A DNA stretch of 64,000 bases, taken from contig NZ_SJEY01000001.1 of assembly GCF_004761875.1 (NCBI RefSeq), forward strand, positions 1-64,000, given 5' to 3'. A model generated the notes under the pieces. The model was not told where the DNA came from and did no database searches. It saw only the letters and a program-made list of their open reading frames with translations. Every line of letters begins with the position of its first letter. Position 1 is the first letter of the stretch. The position numbers were made by a program, and so were the translations under genes. This document shows, piece after piece, positions 26,643-35,874 of the stretch. The stretch comes from Roseovarius aestuariivivens. Its GTDB lineage: Bacteria > Pseudomonadota > Alphaproteobacteria > Rhodobacterales > Rhodobacteraceae.

Positions 26643-27589
26643 CAGCGGTCTCCTCTGTTGAAGGGCACCATAAGTGCCGCGGGCACCTCCGCGCGACGCG
26701 ACATGGCGATGAGTGCTGCGATGGAGAGGATATAGGGCATCATCAGGAAGAATTGGTAGGGAACCACATTGCCGATGGGCAACTGCTGCAGTCGGATCTG
26801 AAAGGCATCGAAGGCCGCGTAAAGCAGCGCGCCGAGCACGGCCTTGCCCGGCTGCCACATGCCGAAGACCACCAGCGCGATGCAGATCCAGCCGCGCCCG
26901 TTGACCATCTCGAAAAAGAAGCTGGAAAAGGCCGAGAGCGTCAGGAAGGAACCGCCGACAGCCATGAAGCCCGACCCCACGATCACCGCGCCCATTCGCA
27001 GGCCCGTGACCGACAGCCCTTGTGCCTCGGCGGCTGCAGGATTTTCACCCACGCTGCGTAACGCAAGACCAAGCGGTGTACGGTAAAGCGCGAATGCAAC
27101 GAGTGCCGCAAGCCCGAAGGCGGCATAGGTCAGAGGTGTCTGCGCGAATAGCGCTTCTCCGATTATCGGAATATCGGCCAGGATCGGTATTTCGAATGGC
27201 TGGAAAGGCTCGATTTTTGGCGGCGACGACACCTCGGGCAGGATCAGGCGATAGGCGTAATAGCTTGTCGAGGTCGCCAGAAGAGTCACGCCAAGCCCGA
27301 CGACGTGCTGCGAGAGGCCAAAGGGAACAGTGAGCGTGGCGTGCAGAAGGCCAAAGAGCATGCCCGCCAGCATCGCTACCGCGACCCCGGACCAAAGCGG
27401 CGCGCCCTGATAGACCGCCATCCAGCCCGCGAAGGCGCCGATCACCATGATGCCCTCGATCCCAAGATTAAGCACACCCGCGCGTTCGCAGATGATCTCT
27501 CCCATCGTGGCGAAGATGAGCGGCGAGGCGATGCGCACTGCGGCGGCCCAAAAGCTGGCCGACAAGAGGATATCGAGCACCTCCATCAT
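26642..27589 (-). CDS. ABC transporter permease, nucleoside/BMP type (NupQ/YufQ-like)
   Basis: A 315-residue membrane protein of the BPD_transp_2 family with the motif GEIICERAGVLNLGIEGIMV near residue 30, which marks the second permease of BMP-type nucleoside importers. Two adjacent ATG codons overlap the stop of the first permease (ATGATGG). The 3' end shares a base with the deaminase start. It works with the next two genes upstream and the lipobox-free binding protein. Confidence 0.9.
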   Translation of the reverse strand: MMEVLDILLSASFWAAAVRIASPLIFATMGEIICERAGVLNLGIEGIMVIGAFAGWMAVYQGAPLWSGVAVAMLAGMLFGLLHATLTVPFGLSQHVVGLGVTLLATSTSYYAYRLILPEVSSPPKIEPFQPFEIPILADIPIIGEALFAQTPLTYAAFGLAALVAFALYRTPLGLALRSVGENPAAAEAQGLSVTGLRMGAVIVGSGFMAVGGSFLTLSAFSSFFFEMVNGRGWICIALVVFGMWQPGKAVLGALLYAAFDAFQIRLQQLPIGNVVPYQFFLMMPYILSIAALIAMSRRAEVPAALMVPFNRGDR

Positions 27590-28638
27590 CCGCGCACGAC
27601 CCGCACCCGACTGAGCAGGATCGCGAGCACCATGAAGAGAAGCGCAATCGCCATGAGCATGTCGGCGATATAGGTGGGCACGTCGGCGGCACGGCTCATG
27701 GAGTCGGAGCCGACGAAGACGCCCGCCACGAATACGGCCGATACGACGACGCCGAGGGGATGCAAAAGCGCCAGCATCGCGACAATGATGCCGGTGTAGC
27801 CAAAGCCGGGCGACAGATCGAGGCTGAGATGACCTTTGAGGCCAGAGACCTCGGAAAAGCCCGCAAGCGCGGCTAGTCCACCGGACAGCAGCGCCGTCTT
27901 GACCAGCACGGCGTTGACCGGGATTCCGGCGAAGCGCGCCGCCCGGATGTTGAGGCCAACGGCGCGGATCTCGTAGCCAAGGGTCGTGCGGGTCTGAATG
28001 ATCCAGACCGCAAAGGCGCAGATGATCCCCAGCGCAAAACCCCAGTGAAGCCGCAGCCCATCTACGATTCTTGGAAGACGGGCGGATCGGTCGAGCGCCT
28101 CTGACTTGGGCCAGCCCATGCCCATCGGGTCCTTCATTGGGCCTTCCAGCAGGTAGGAGACGAAAAGAAGCATGATGAAGTTCAGGAGAAGCGTGGTCAC
28201 GACCTCGTCGACGCCAAAACGGGTCTTGAGCAGGACCGGGCCGAGCAGGATCAGCGCGCCGATAAGAGCGGCGCTAAAGCCCATGAGAAACTGCAAGGGC
28301 AGGGTGGGCAGCGCGGCCAAGGCCGAGGTGCCCACCACGACTGTGATGATCGCACCGCCGTAAAGCTGTGCCTCGGCGCCGATGTTCCAGAGCTTGGCGC
28401 GAAAGGCCACGGCGACGGCCAGCCCCGTGAAGATCAGCGGCGTCGCGCGGTTCAGCGTCTCCAGCAGGGCGAACTTGGATCCCGCCGCGCCCTTCAGGAT
28501 CAGCCCCAGCGTGGCAAAGGGGTTGGCGCCCGCGATGAGCGCCAGCAGCGAGGCCACAACGACGGTCAGGCCAAGGGCCGCCGCCGGAAACCCCAGCCTG
28601 CGCGCGAGCGAGGGATGGGCTATGGGCTCAAGCCGCAT
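27586..28638 (-). CDS. ABC transporter permease, nucleoside/BMP type (NupP/YufP-like)
   Basis: A 350-residue permease with eight or more hydrophobic segments and the family motifs TPLIFTGLAVAVAFRAKLWN and IGAEAQLYGGAI. It forms the membrane channel with the second permease. It overlaps the ATPase stop by 11 bp at its start and the second permease at its end. Confidence 0.9.
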   Translation of the reverse strand: MRLEPIAHPSLARRLGFPAAALGLTVVVASLLALIAGANPFATLGLILKGAAGSKFALLETLNRATPLIFTGLAVAVAFRAKLWNIGAEAQLYGGAIITVVVGTSALAALPTLPLQFLMGFSAALIGALILLGPVLLKTRFGVDEVVTTLLLNFIMLLFVSYLLEGPMKDPMGMGWPKSEALDRSARLPRIVDGLRLHWGFALGIICAFAVWIIQTRTTLGYEIRAVGLNIRAARFAGIPVNAVLVKTALLSGGLAALAGFSEVSGLKGHLSLDLSPGFGYTGIIVAMLALLHPLGVVVSAVFVAGVFVGSDSMSRAADVPTYIADMLMAIALLFMVLAILLSRVRVVRG

Positions 28639-30181
28639 GGGCGTCCCCGTCGAAACCTTGCCCGGCCATCCAGAGACCCAACTCTGCGGGTGTCTTGGCG
28701 CCGCGCGGGAATTCGGGCGAGAGGCGGCCCTCGGAAATGACGTGGATCACGTCCGAGAGCTGGATGATTTCGTCGAGGTCCTCGGAGATCAGCAGTACCG
28801 CCGCGCCGGCGTCCCGCGCGGCCAGAAGGCGGTTATGCACGTAAGTGATAGCGCCGATATCGAGGCCGCGCACGGGCTGGTTGGCAAGGATCACCTTCGG
28901 GTTCCGTTCCAGCACCCGGCCGAGGATCAGCTTCTGCATGTTTCCGCCAGATAAGAGGCGGATGCGCGTGGAAGGGCCGGGGCAGCGCACGTCGTAGGCG
29001 TCGATCACTTCCTGCGCCATGTTTTCGGCAGCCGACCAGTTCATCCATCCCGCGTGGCTGACCGGTGGATCCATGTAGGTCTCCAAGATGGTATTCTCGG
29101 TCAGATCGAAATCGGCGATGGTGCCGGTATGATGGCGATCCTCGGGGATGCGGGCGATGCCGGCATGCACGGCGAGGCGGGGAGACCATGTAGCTTGGTC
29201 GGCGCCGCCGATGATCATGGCCCCGTTTTGGGGCATGCGAAGGCCGGAGATGAGATCGGACAGCGCCGCCTGCCCGTTGCCTGACACGCCGGCCAGTCCG
29301 GTGATCTGGCCCGCCTTCAGATCGAGGGTTACGTGGTCGAGCCCCGGTACCGCGCCTTCGCTTGGCGTGCTGACATCTCGCAACTGCAAAAGCGCCCGAC
29401 CAGGCGTTGCGGGCGAAACCTCGGGCGGCGTGATCTCGGCGCCAACCATCAACGAAGCAAGCGCGTGGCGATCGGTGTCGGCGGTGTTGACCTCGCCCAC
29501 AACCTTGCCATGGCGCAGCACCACGCAGCGATCGGCGATGGCCGTGACCTCGTGCAGCTTGTGGCTGATGAAGACGATGGACAGGCCAAGCGCCACGGCC
29601 TTGCGCAGGGTTTCGAACAGCGCGTCGGTCTCTTGTGGCGTCAGAACGGCGGTGGGTTCGTCGAGGATAAGGATCTTGGCGTCGCGGTAAAGCGCCTTGA
29701 GGATTTCCACCCGCTGGCGCTCGCCCACTGTCAGCGTGCCCACCTTGGCGTCAGGATGCACTGAAAGGCCAAAATCCTTGGACAGCTGCGCAATCCGCGC
29801 CTTCGCCTGGCCAAGCCCGAGCCCCATACGCCAGAGCGGCACCGTGCCGAGAAGGATGTTTTCCGTGACGGTCAGGTTATCGGCCAGCGTAAAATGTTGA
29901 TGCACCATGCCGATCCCGGCCTCCAGCGCGGCACGGGGTTGACCGGGGGGCAGGGGTTCGCCGAACGCCTCGACGTGGCCCGCATCGGCGACGTAATGAC
30001 CGAAAAGGATATTCATAAGCGTCGTCTTGCCCGCGCCGTTTTCGCCCAGCAGGGCCACGACCTCACCGCGCCTCAGATCGAGGCTGATGGCGTCATTGGC
30101 GACGAGCGCGCCGAAGCGTTTGGTAATCCCGTTGAGGCGCAGAACTGTCTCGCTCTGCGCCCCGGTCTTGTCTTGGTTCAC
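28628..30181 (-). CDS. ABC transporter ATP-binding protein, two ATPase domains (NupO/YufO-like)
   Basis: A 517-residue protein with two ABC domains in tandem, as in ribose and nucleoside importers. The first has Walker A LLGENGAGKTTLMNILFG and signature LTVGERQRVEILKAL. The second has a degenerate Walker A (GVSGNGQAALSDLI) and the signature LLSGGNMQKLILGRVL. Degeneracy in the second site is usual for this family. The start is GTG at 30181, overlapping the binding-protein stop (GTGA). Confidence 0.9.
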   Translation of the reverse strand: MNQDKTGAQSETVLRLNGITKRFGALVANDAISLDLRRGEVVALLGENGAGKTTLMNILFGHYVADAGHVEAFGEPLPPGQPRAALEAGIGMVHQHFTLADNLTVTENILLGTVPLWRMGLGLGQAKARIAQLSKDFGLSVHPDAKVGTLTVGERQRVEILKALYRDAKILILDEPTAVLTPQETDALFETLRKAVALGLSIVFISHKLHEVTAIADRCVVLRHGKVVGEVNTADTDRHALASLMVGAEITPPEVSPATPGRALLQLRDVSTPSEGAVPGLDHVTLDLKAGQITGLAGVSGNGQAALSDLISGLRMPQNGAMIIGGADQATWSPRLAVHAGIARIPEDRHHTGTIADFDLTENTILETYMDPPVSHAGWMNWSAAENMAQEVIDAYDVRCPGPSTRIRLLSGGNMQKLILGRVLERNPKVILANQPVRGLDIGAITYVHNRLLAARDAGAAVLLISEDLDEIIQLSDVIHVISEGRLSPEFPRGAKTPAELGLWMAGQGFDGDAHAA

Positions 30182-31197
30182 GAGGATTTCGGTTCCTCGT
30201 CGTTGATCTCGACCGTGTACTCGCCGGCCTTGATCGCCTCGCGCCGCTGGTTGACAAGGTCCATGGCGTCTTGCGGGACCTTGCCCTCAAACGTGCCGAG
30301 CGGTGCCAGCGAGCAGCCGCCGTATTTCATGAACGAGTAGATCCCGTAATTGTCGGCTTCGAATTCTCCTTCCATGACCTTCTGGATGGCCACGTGCAGC
30401 GTGGGCTCGAAATGCCAGAGCGCCGAGGCGACAACCGTATCAGGATAATCGGGCTGCGTGTCGATCACGTTGCCAATGGCGAGAATGCCGCGTTCCTGCG
30501 CCGCGTCGGAGACGCCGAAGCGTTCGGCGTAAAGCAGGTCGGCACCGTTATCGATCATGGCAAACGCGGTTTCCTTGGCCTTCGGCGGATCAAACCACGA
30601 CCCGATGAAGCTGACCTGAAAGGTCGCCTCCGGTTTCATCTCGCGCACACCGGCCATGAAGGCATGCATCAGGCGGTTTACCTCGGGAATTGGGAAGCCG
30701 CCGACCATGCCGATATTGCCGGTCTCCGACATCGCGCCTGCGATGATGCCCGACAGATAACTTGCGTCCTGAATGTAGTTGTCGAAGACCGCGAGGTTGG
30801 GCAGCTCGGGATCATGCAAAAAGGACGACCCCATCAGGAAGGACACGTCGGGATACTCCGCCACGACCTCGCGCGCTTCCTGCTCGACGCCGAAAATTTC
30901 GCCGATCATCAGCTTCACACCGCTTTCGGCATATTCGCGCATGACGCGGGGATAGTCGGTATTGGCGATGTTTTCGGTAAAGCTGTAATCGAGCTGTCCT
31001 GCCGCTTCGGCTGCTTCGGCAGCGATATGGATGCGGCTGACCCATTGTTGTTCGACCGGCACGGTATAGAGCCCCGCCGTCTTGATCGGTTCTGCAGCAA
31101 AAGGCATCCGTGGTGCGAGGCTCGCGCCTGCCAGTGCCGCAGATCCTCCAAGCAGCAGTCCGCGCCGCGACACACCCAGTTTGTTGAATGGCGTCAT
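30178..31197 (-). CDS. BMP-family substrate-binding protein, Tat signal
   Basis: A 339-residue periplasmic binding protein of the basic membrane protein/PnrA family, which binds nucleosides or related compounds. The N-terminus carries a twin-arginine signal, GVSRRGLLLGGSAALAGA, followed by TAGLYTVPVEQQWVSRIH. The start could be 31197, 31203 or 31206; 31197 is favoured by spacing from AGGG. It is the first gene of the five-gene uptake and deamination operon, and a strong palindrome lies about 35–55 bp upstream. No lipobox Cys is seen, so it is free in the periplasm rather than lipid-anchored. Confidence 0.88.
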   Translation of the reverse strand: MTPFNKLGVSRRGLLLGGSAALAGASLAPRMPFAAEPIKTAGLYTVPVEQQWVSRIHIAAEAAEAAGQLDYSFTENIANTDYPRVMREYAESGVKLMIGEIFGVEQEAREVVAEYPDVSFLMGSSFLHDPELPNLAVFDNYIQDASYLSGIIAGAMSETGNIGMVGGFPIPEVNRLMHAFMAGVREMKPEATFQVSFIGSWFDPPKAKETAFAMIDNGADLLYAERFGVSDAAQERGILAIGNVIDTQPDYPDTVVASALWHFEPTLHVAIQKVMEGEFEADNYGIYSFMKYGGCSLAPLGTFEGKVPQDAMDLVNQRREAIKAGEYTVEINDEEPKSS

Positions 31198-31230
31198 CTT
31201 CATCATCCCTGTTGTTGTTATGACCAAAAA

Positions 31231-31254
31231 TTCTTTTACCGATTGGTAAAAGAA
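31231..31254. promoter_or_regulatory. palindromic operator candidate upstream of the nucleobase operon
   Basis: Perfect 10-bp arms TTCTTTTACC and GGTAAAAGAA flank a 4-bp spacer. The site lies just upstream of the binding-protein start and within the divergent gap to bciA. It suits a dimeric repressor. No regulator gene is adjacent, so the binder is encoded elsewhere. Confidence 0.55.
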
Positions 31255-31414
31255 GTTTCGATTCCCACCAAGCGTTAACACTAGAGAGGAACGGGTGTGC
31301 CGCGTCAAAGGTCAAGCCCGTGCCGCCAATTTGAGCATTGCGTCGACCAAGCCGGTTGAAGATGCTGAATTGAGGAGCAAGCGCGCCGGTCTACACCGGC
31401 CAGAGAGGAAAGCG

Positions 31415-32410
31415 ATGTCGGTTGAGGCGATCTACGCGCCGGGCTGGCGGTCCGACACGGCGCGCCGCCGTGTGATGCTGCTGGGGGGCAGCGGCACAAT
31501 TGGTCAAGCCGCCGCGACGGCCTTGCACGAGGCGGGCCATAGCGTTGTCGCGGTTTTGCGCAGCAAGCCGACGACGCCTTGTCCCTTCAAGGTCGAGATC
31601 GGACGGCTGGAGGACGAAAGCTTTCTGACCGGGGTCTTGAAGGCCAATACTTGCGATGTGGTCCTGAGCTGTCTTGCCTCGCGGAGCGGGGCGCCCGCGG
31701 ACGCTTGGGCGGTAGATCACGGGCTCAATTGCAACGCGTTGCGCGCGGCAAAGACAGCGGGCGTGCCACGTTTCGTATTGTTGTCTGCGATTTGCGTGCA
31801 GCGCCCGAAGCTTGAATTCCAACGCGCCAAGCTGGCTTTTGAAGGCGAGTTAGCCGCATCGGGCCTGACCTATTCCATCGTTCGGCCCACGGCGTTCTTC
31901 AAAAGCCTTTCGGGTCAGTTGGACCGGATCAGGCGCGACAAGCCCTTTCTGGTTTTCGGCGATGGCCGATTGACCGCCTGCAAGCCGATTTCCGATTCCG
32001 ACCTGGCCCGGTTTCTGACCCGCTGCGTGGAAGGTGGGCCATCTGACAATCGGATTTTGCCGGTCGGCGGGCCGGGTCCGGCGCTGACCCCTTTGGAGCA
32101 GGGAGAAGCCTTGTTCGCGGCGGCAGGGCTGGCGCCGAAATTCCGTCATGTGCCGCCGGGCCTTCTGCGCGGGATCGTGGGTGGGCTGACGACCCTCGGG
32201 ATGGTAAGCGCCAAAGCCCGCGCCAAGGCAGAGTTGGCCAAGATCGGGATTTACTACGCAACCGAGTCAATGCTGGTCTGGAACGAGAAGGCTGGCGGCT
32301 ATGACGCCGATGCCACACCGGAATTCGGGGATGAGACGTTGTCTGATTTTTACCGCAGGCTTGCGTCCGGGGAAGCGAAGGTGGATCGGGGCGATCACGC
32401 GGTCTTTTGA
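31415..32410 (+). CDS. bciA: divinyl chlorophyllide a 8-vinyl-reductase, BciA type
   Basis: A 331-residue NADPH-binding protein of the atypical SDR/NmrA fold. RRVMLLGGSGTIGQAAATAL is the nucleotide motif. YSIVRPTAFFKSLSGQLD and the C-terminal PEFGDETLSDFYRRLASGE are typical of BciA, which reduces the 8-vinyl group of chlorophyllide precursors in bacteriochlorophyll synthesis. The ATG at 31415 has GAGAGGAA upstream. It points to an aerobic anoxygenic phototroph or a recent descendant, although no other photosynthesis gene is in the window. It is divergent from the nucleobase operon and followed by era. Confidence 0.85.
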   Translation: MSVEAIYAPGWRSDTARRRVMLLGGSGTIGQAAATALHEAGHSVVAVLRSKPTTPCPFKVEIGRLEDESFLTGVLKANTCDVVLSCLASRSGAPADAWAVDHGLNCNALRAAKTAGVPRFVLLSAICVQRPKLEFQRAKLAFEGELAASGLTYSIVRPTAFFKSLSGQLDRIRRDKPFLVFGDGRLTACKPISDSDLARFLTRCVEGGPSDNRILPVGGPGPALTPLEQGEALFAAAGLAPKFRHVPPGLLRGIVGGLTTLGMVSAKARAKAELAKIGIYYATESMLVWNEKAGGYDADATPEFGDETLSDFYRRLASGEAKVDRGDHAVF

Positions 32411-32480
32411 ACACACCAAGCCATCTGGCGTCACGCGAAGGGATAAGGTAGGGGAAGCCCATGCAACACAGGATTGCCCC

Positions 32481-33389
32481 ATGACGACCCGCGCCGGTTT
32501 TATCGCCCTGATCGGAGAGCCCAATGCGGGCAAATCCACGCTGCTCAACCGGATGGTCGGCGCGAAGGTCAGCATCGTGACGCACAAGGTCCAGACCACC
32601 CGCGCGCGTATTCGCGGTGTCGCGATCGCGGGCGAGGCGCAACTGGTCTTCGTCGATACGCCGGGGCTTTTCGCGCCGCGCCGCAGGCTTGACCGGGCGA
32701 TGGTGGCAGCCGCGTGGGGCGGGGCCGCGGATGCCGATCTGATCGTGCTTCTGGTCGAGGCGCATCGCGGGATCACCGAGGGCGTCGAGCGAATTCTGGA
32801 AGGCCTTGCCGAATTGCCCCGCGGCAAGCGCGTGGCATTGGCGATCAACAAGATCGACCGGGTGAAATCCGAAGCGCTGCTTGGCCTCACCAAGGACCTC
32901 AACGAGCGCTATGGCTTCGTCGAGACCTTCATGATCTCTGCCGAACGCGGGTATGGTGTCGAAGACCTGCGCAAGTGGCTCGCGGGCGAGATGCCGGAGG
33001 GGCCGTGGCTTTACCCCGAGGACCAGATCGCCGATCTGCCGATGCGCATGATCGCCGCCGAGATCACGCGAGAAAAGCTGACCCTGCGCCTGCATCAGGA
33101 GTTGCCGTATCAGCTTACTGTCGAGACGGAAAACTGGGAAGAGCGCGAGGATGGCTCGGCCCGGATCGACCAAATCATCTATGTGACGCGCGATGGGCAC
33201 AAGGGCATCGTTCTGGGCCGCAAGGGCGAGACGATAAAGGCTGTCAGTCAGGCGGCGCGGGCGGAACTTGAAGAGTTTCTCGGGCGCCGCATCCATCTTT
33301 TCACGCAGGTGAAAGTACGGCCCGGTTGGCTGGACGAGGCGGAACGATATTCCGAAATGGGGCTTGATTTCAAGGACGGCAACGGGTGA
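32481..33389 (+). CDS. era: GTPase Era
   Basis: A 302-residue GTPase that binds the 3' end of 16S rRNA during small-subunit assembly. It has G1 GEPNAGKST, G2 in KVQTTRARI, G3 DTPG, G4 NKID and the KH-domain GRKGETIKAVSQAARAELE near the C-terminus. The ATG at 32481 is the conserved family start. It is coupled to the DUF1491 gene by a GTGA overlap. The usual upstream partner rnc is absent, replaced by bciA. Confidence 0.97.
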   Translation: MTTRAGFIALIGEPNAGKSTLLNRMVGAKVSIVTHKVQTTRARIRGVAIAGEAQLVFVDTPGLFAPRRRLDRAMVAAAWGGAADADLIVLLVEAHRGITEGVERILEGLAELPRGKRVALAINKIDRVKSEALLGLTKDLNERYGFVETFMISAERGYGVEDLRKWLAGEMPEGPWLYPEDQIADLPMRMIAAEITREKLTLRLHQELPYQLTVETENWEEREDGSARIDQIIYVTRDGHKGIVLGRKGETIKAVSQAARAELEEFLGRRIHLFTQVKVRPGWLDEAERYSEMGLDFKDGNG

Positions 33390-33718
33390 CGCGCCTGACG
33401 GCGCAATTCTGGGTGCAGGCCTATCTTGCAAGGCTCAGGGTGCGAGATATTCCTGCCTTCGTAACGTCCCACGGCGACGACACCGCCGGCGCGGTTCTGG
33501 TCAAGCTCAACACTCTGGATGGTCGCGCGCAGCTTTTCCAGCGATCGTTCGACGTGATGCGCGACATGCGCCATTGGATTACCTTGGCCGAAGGTCAGGA
33601 GTCAGAGGTCGACGCGGCGGTGGCGCGACAACGCGGCTTCGACCCCGATCTTTGGGTCATCGAGGTCGAGGATCGGCAGGGTCGGCATCTTCTGGATGAG
33701 CCGGGGATGTCGGAGTAA
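33386..33718 (+). CDS. DUF1491 family protein
   Basis: A 110-residue protein of DUF1491, found next to era and recO in many Rhodobacterales. It contains WVQAYLARLRVRDIPAFVTS and the end motif GFDPDLWVIEVEDRQGRHLLDE. The start is a GTG overlapping the era stop. The function is unknown; the conserved linkage suggests a role linked to ribosome assembly or repair but proves nothing. Confidence 0.88.
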   Translation: MTRLTAQFWVQAYLARLRVRDIPAFVTSHGDDTAGAVLVKLNTLDGRAQLFQRSFDVMRDMRHWITLAEGQESEVDAAVARQRGFDPDLWVIEVEDRQGRHLLDEPGMSE

Positions 33719-33799
33719 GCCGGTTTGACCGGAATCAAGGCGTCATCGGTACCTGTGCCATAACCTCTCATCCCATCTTCAAGACAGGGGAGAGGATAG

Positions 33800-34327
33800 A
33801 TGACAACCCATGTATTCGTTGCCACCGACGGGTCCGAGACGGCCAACAAGGCGGTGGACATGGCCGCGGACGTCGCTGCGAAATTCGGCGTACCTTTGAC
33901 CATCGGTCACGTCCTGCAATACGGACGCGCAAGTGAAGAGCTTGCGCGCATGGCCGACGTGGAGCATCTCGTCGAGCATGTGACCCGCAAGGCCGGGTTC
34001 GATTTCGCCAACGTGCCCGACACCATGCTGGGTCTTTTCGAAGAAACGCGCCCCGGTAACGATAGCGTTCGCGTGATTACTCTGATCGGGGAGGAAACGC
34101 TTGCGCGCGCGGCCGATCGGGCCAAGGCGCGCGAGGCCGAAAGGGTGACGACCGTGTCCTCTGAGGGAGACGCGGCGGACGCGATTCTGGATATGGCAGC
34201 AGACGCCGGGGCGGACATCGTCGTGGTCGGTCACCGTGGCCTTGGACGGCTCAAGACGGCGCTTTTAGGCAGTGTCGCGCATAAGGTCGTCCAGCAGGCC
34301 GCGTGTACGGTTGTTTCGGTGCGCTGA
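33800..34327 (+). CDS. universal stress protein UspA family
   Basis: A 175-residue Usp-domain protein. It begins [20 protein letters not shown] and ends with the nucleotide loop [20 protein letters not shown], which fits the G-2x-G-9x-G(S) ATP-binding form. It interrupts the usual era–DUF1491–recO order. The ATG at 33800 has a GGGGAGAGG site. Confidence 0.9.
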   Translation: MTTHVFVATDGSETANKAVDMAADVAAKFGVPLTIGHVLQYGRASEELARMADVEHLVEHVTRKAGFDFANVPDTMLGLFEETRPGNDSVRVITLIGEETLARAADRAKAREAERVTTVSSEGDAADAILDMAADAGADIVVVGHRGLGRLKTALLGSVAHKVVQQAACTVVSVR

Positions 34328-34416
34328 CGCGGTCCTCTCTCCCGGGCCTGCCGCGCGGGGTTGGTATTCCTTGCAAACAGGTATTCAATAGCGATGGCAG
34401 ATCTGGAAAGGGCGGT

Positions 34417-35154
34417 ATGGAGTGGCGTGATCAGGGGATCCTGCTTGCCAGCAGGCGACATGGCGAGTCGTCCGCCATCATCGAGGTTTTCACGCCTGCC
34501 CACGGCCGCCATGCGGGGATCGTGCGCGGCGGCGCCTCTCGTAAGCTGGCGCCGATCCTGCAGCCCGGCGCGCAGCTCGATCTGACATGGCGGGCACGGC
34601 TGGAGGATCATCTCGGCACGTTCGCCGTAGAACCGGTGCGTTCGCGCGCAGCGGTGTCGATGGGGGACCGGCTGGCGCTTGCGGGGCTGAATGCCGTCTC
34701 TGCCCTGCTTCTTTTCGCCCTGCCCGAGCGTGAAGCGCATCCGCGGCTCTATGCGCAAACCGAGCAATTGCTCGACCTGCTGGGACAGGACGAGATTTGG
34801 CCTCTGGCCTATCTTCGCTGGGAGTTGGTGCTGCTTGAGGACATGGGATTTGGCCTCGATCTCTCGACCTGCGCGGTGATGGGCGCGCAGGCCAACGATC
34901 TGAGCTTCATTTCTCCACGCACGGGACGCGCTGTTTCGCGGGCCGGGGCAGGCCAGTGGGCGGACAAGCTTTTGCCCTTACCCGCTTGCCTGATCGGCGC
35001 AGGCGGAGAGGATCGCGACATAGAAGAGGGTTTGCGCGTGACGGGTTATTTCCTCGCCAATCACCTTGCGCCCGATCTTGGCAATACGCCCTTGCCTGGC
35101 GCGAGGGCACGGTTCGTGGATCGGCTTCGCGCGCGGATCGGCGAGACGTCTTAA
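34417..35154 (+). CDS. recO: DNA repair protein RecO
   Basis: A 245-residue RecO, which loads RecA with RecR during gap repair. The N-terminal OB domain starts [20 protein letters not shown] and includes [12 protein letters not shown]. The C-terminal helical domain includes [20 protein letters not shown] and [12 protein letters not shown]. The ATG at 34417 is preceded by AAGG; the longer in-frame ORF overlaps uspA and is discarded. It is convergent with the TetR gene 13 bp away. Confidence 0.93.
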   Translation: MEWRDQGILLASRRHGESSAIIEVFTPAHGRHAGIVRGGASRKLAPILQPGAQLDLTWRARLEDHLGTFAVEPVRSRAAVSMGDRLALAGLNAVSALLLFALPEREAHPRLYAQTEQLLDLLGQDEIWPLAYLRWELVLLEDMGFGLDLSTCAVMGAQANDLSFISPRTGRAVSRAGAGQWADKLLPLPACLIGAGGEDRDIEEGLRVTGYFLANHLAPDLGNTPLPGARARFVDRLRARIGETS

Positions 35155-35167
35155 GGTGGCCGGTGGC

Positions 35168-35695
35168 TCAGCGCAGCGCGAGCACAAGATCGACGAGTGA
35201 TCCCATGGCGTTGCGGTTGTCGCTTGGTCCGGTTCTATCGAGCGCGGTCATGCCGACCGCGGCGGCGTAGACGATACGCGCCATTTCGGGATTGGCGATA
35301 CCGGTCTCGCGCAGAAGTTCGTGTAACAGGGTGATCCGGGCGGTATCGACGCGTTCGACGGCCGCGCGCGCGCCGTCATGGCCCTGTGCCCAGCTTCGCA
35401 CCGCCCGGTCTGTGGGATCGGGATCCGCGAGATCTTGTGCAAGGGCGCGCAATTGCGCCACCGGTGTGCCATCGGTGCGCGCGGCGCGTGAGACGGCGTC
35501 GGTCTCCCATTCCGAGAGCAGGATGTCCTGAAACGCCGGAACATCCCGAAAATGCCAGTAAAACGAGCCTTTTGAGACCCCGAGGCGTACCGCCAAGGGT
35601 TCCGCCTTGAGCGCTGAAGGCCCTGCATCGCATAGTGCCGACCTGCCGGCGGCAAGCCAGTCGTGAGGACCGAGTCGCGTGGAACGTTGAGCCAT
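35168..35695 (-). CDS. TetR-family regulator
   Basis: A 175-residue repressor-type protein. The helix-turn-helix reads LKAEPLAVRLGVSKGSFYWH and the ligand domain is divergent. Two starts are possible: ATG 35695, giving MAQRSTRLGPHDWL, or ATG 35749; neither has a strong ribosome-binding site. It is divergent from the FAH-family gene and may control it. The ligand is unknown. Confidence 0.8.
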   Translation of the reverse strand: MAQRSTRLGPHDWLAAGRSALCDAGPSALKAEPLAVRLGVSKGSFYWHFRDVPAFQDILLSEWETDAVSRAARTDGTPVAQLRALAQDLADPDPTDRAVRSWAQGHDGARAAVERVDTARITLLHELLRETGIANPEMARIVYAAAVGMTALDRTGPSDNRNAMGSLVDLVLALR

Positions 35696-35874
35696 GCGCG
35701 AGGGATACGCCTGCGTATTGTCCAATGCAAGGCCGGCGAACCGCCCCATGCTCTCGTCGATCGGAATTTGCCGACACTGCCCGTTTCGTGGTCATTGACC
35801 GAACCTTGGAGAGGCTTTTGACAAGTCGCGTCGCCGCCCGCATAAGGCAGGTCAGTGCCAAAGGAGTCCGCGCC

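Noticed and set aside
31929..33431. Minus-strand frame (500 codons) across bciA and era
   Set aside because: It spans two well-supported plus-strand genes and has no motif.
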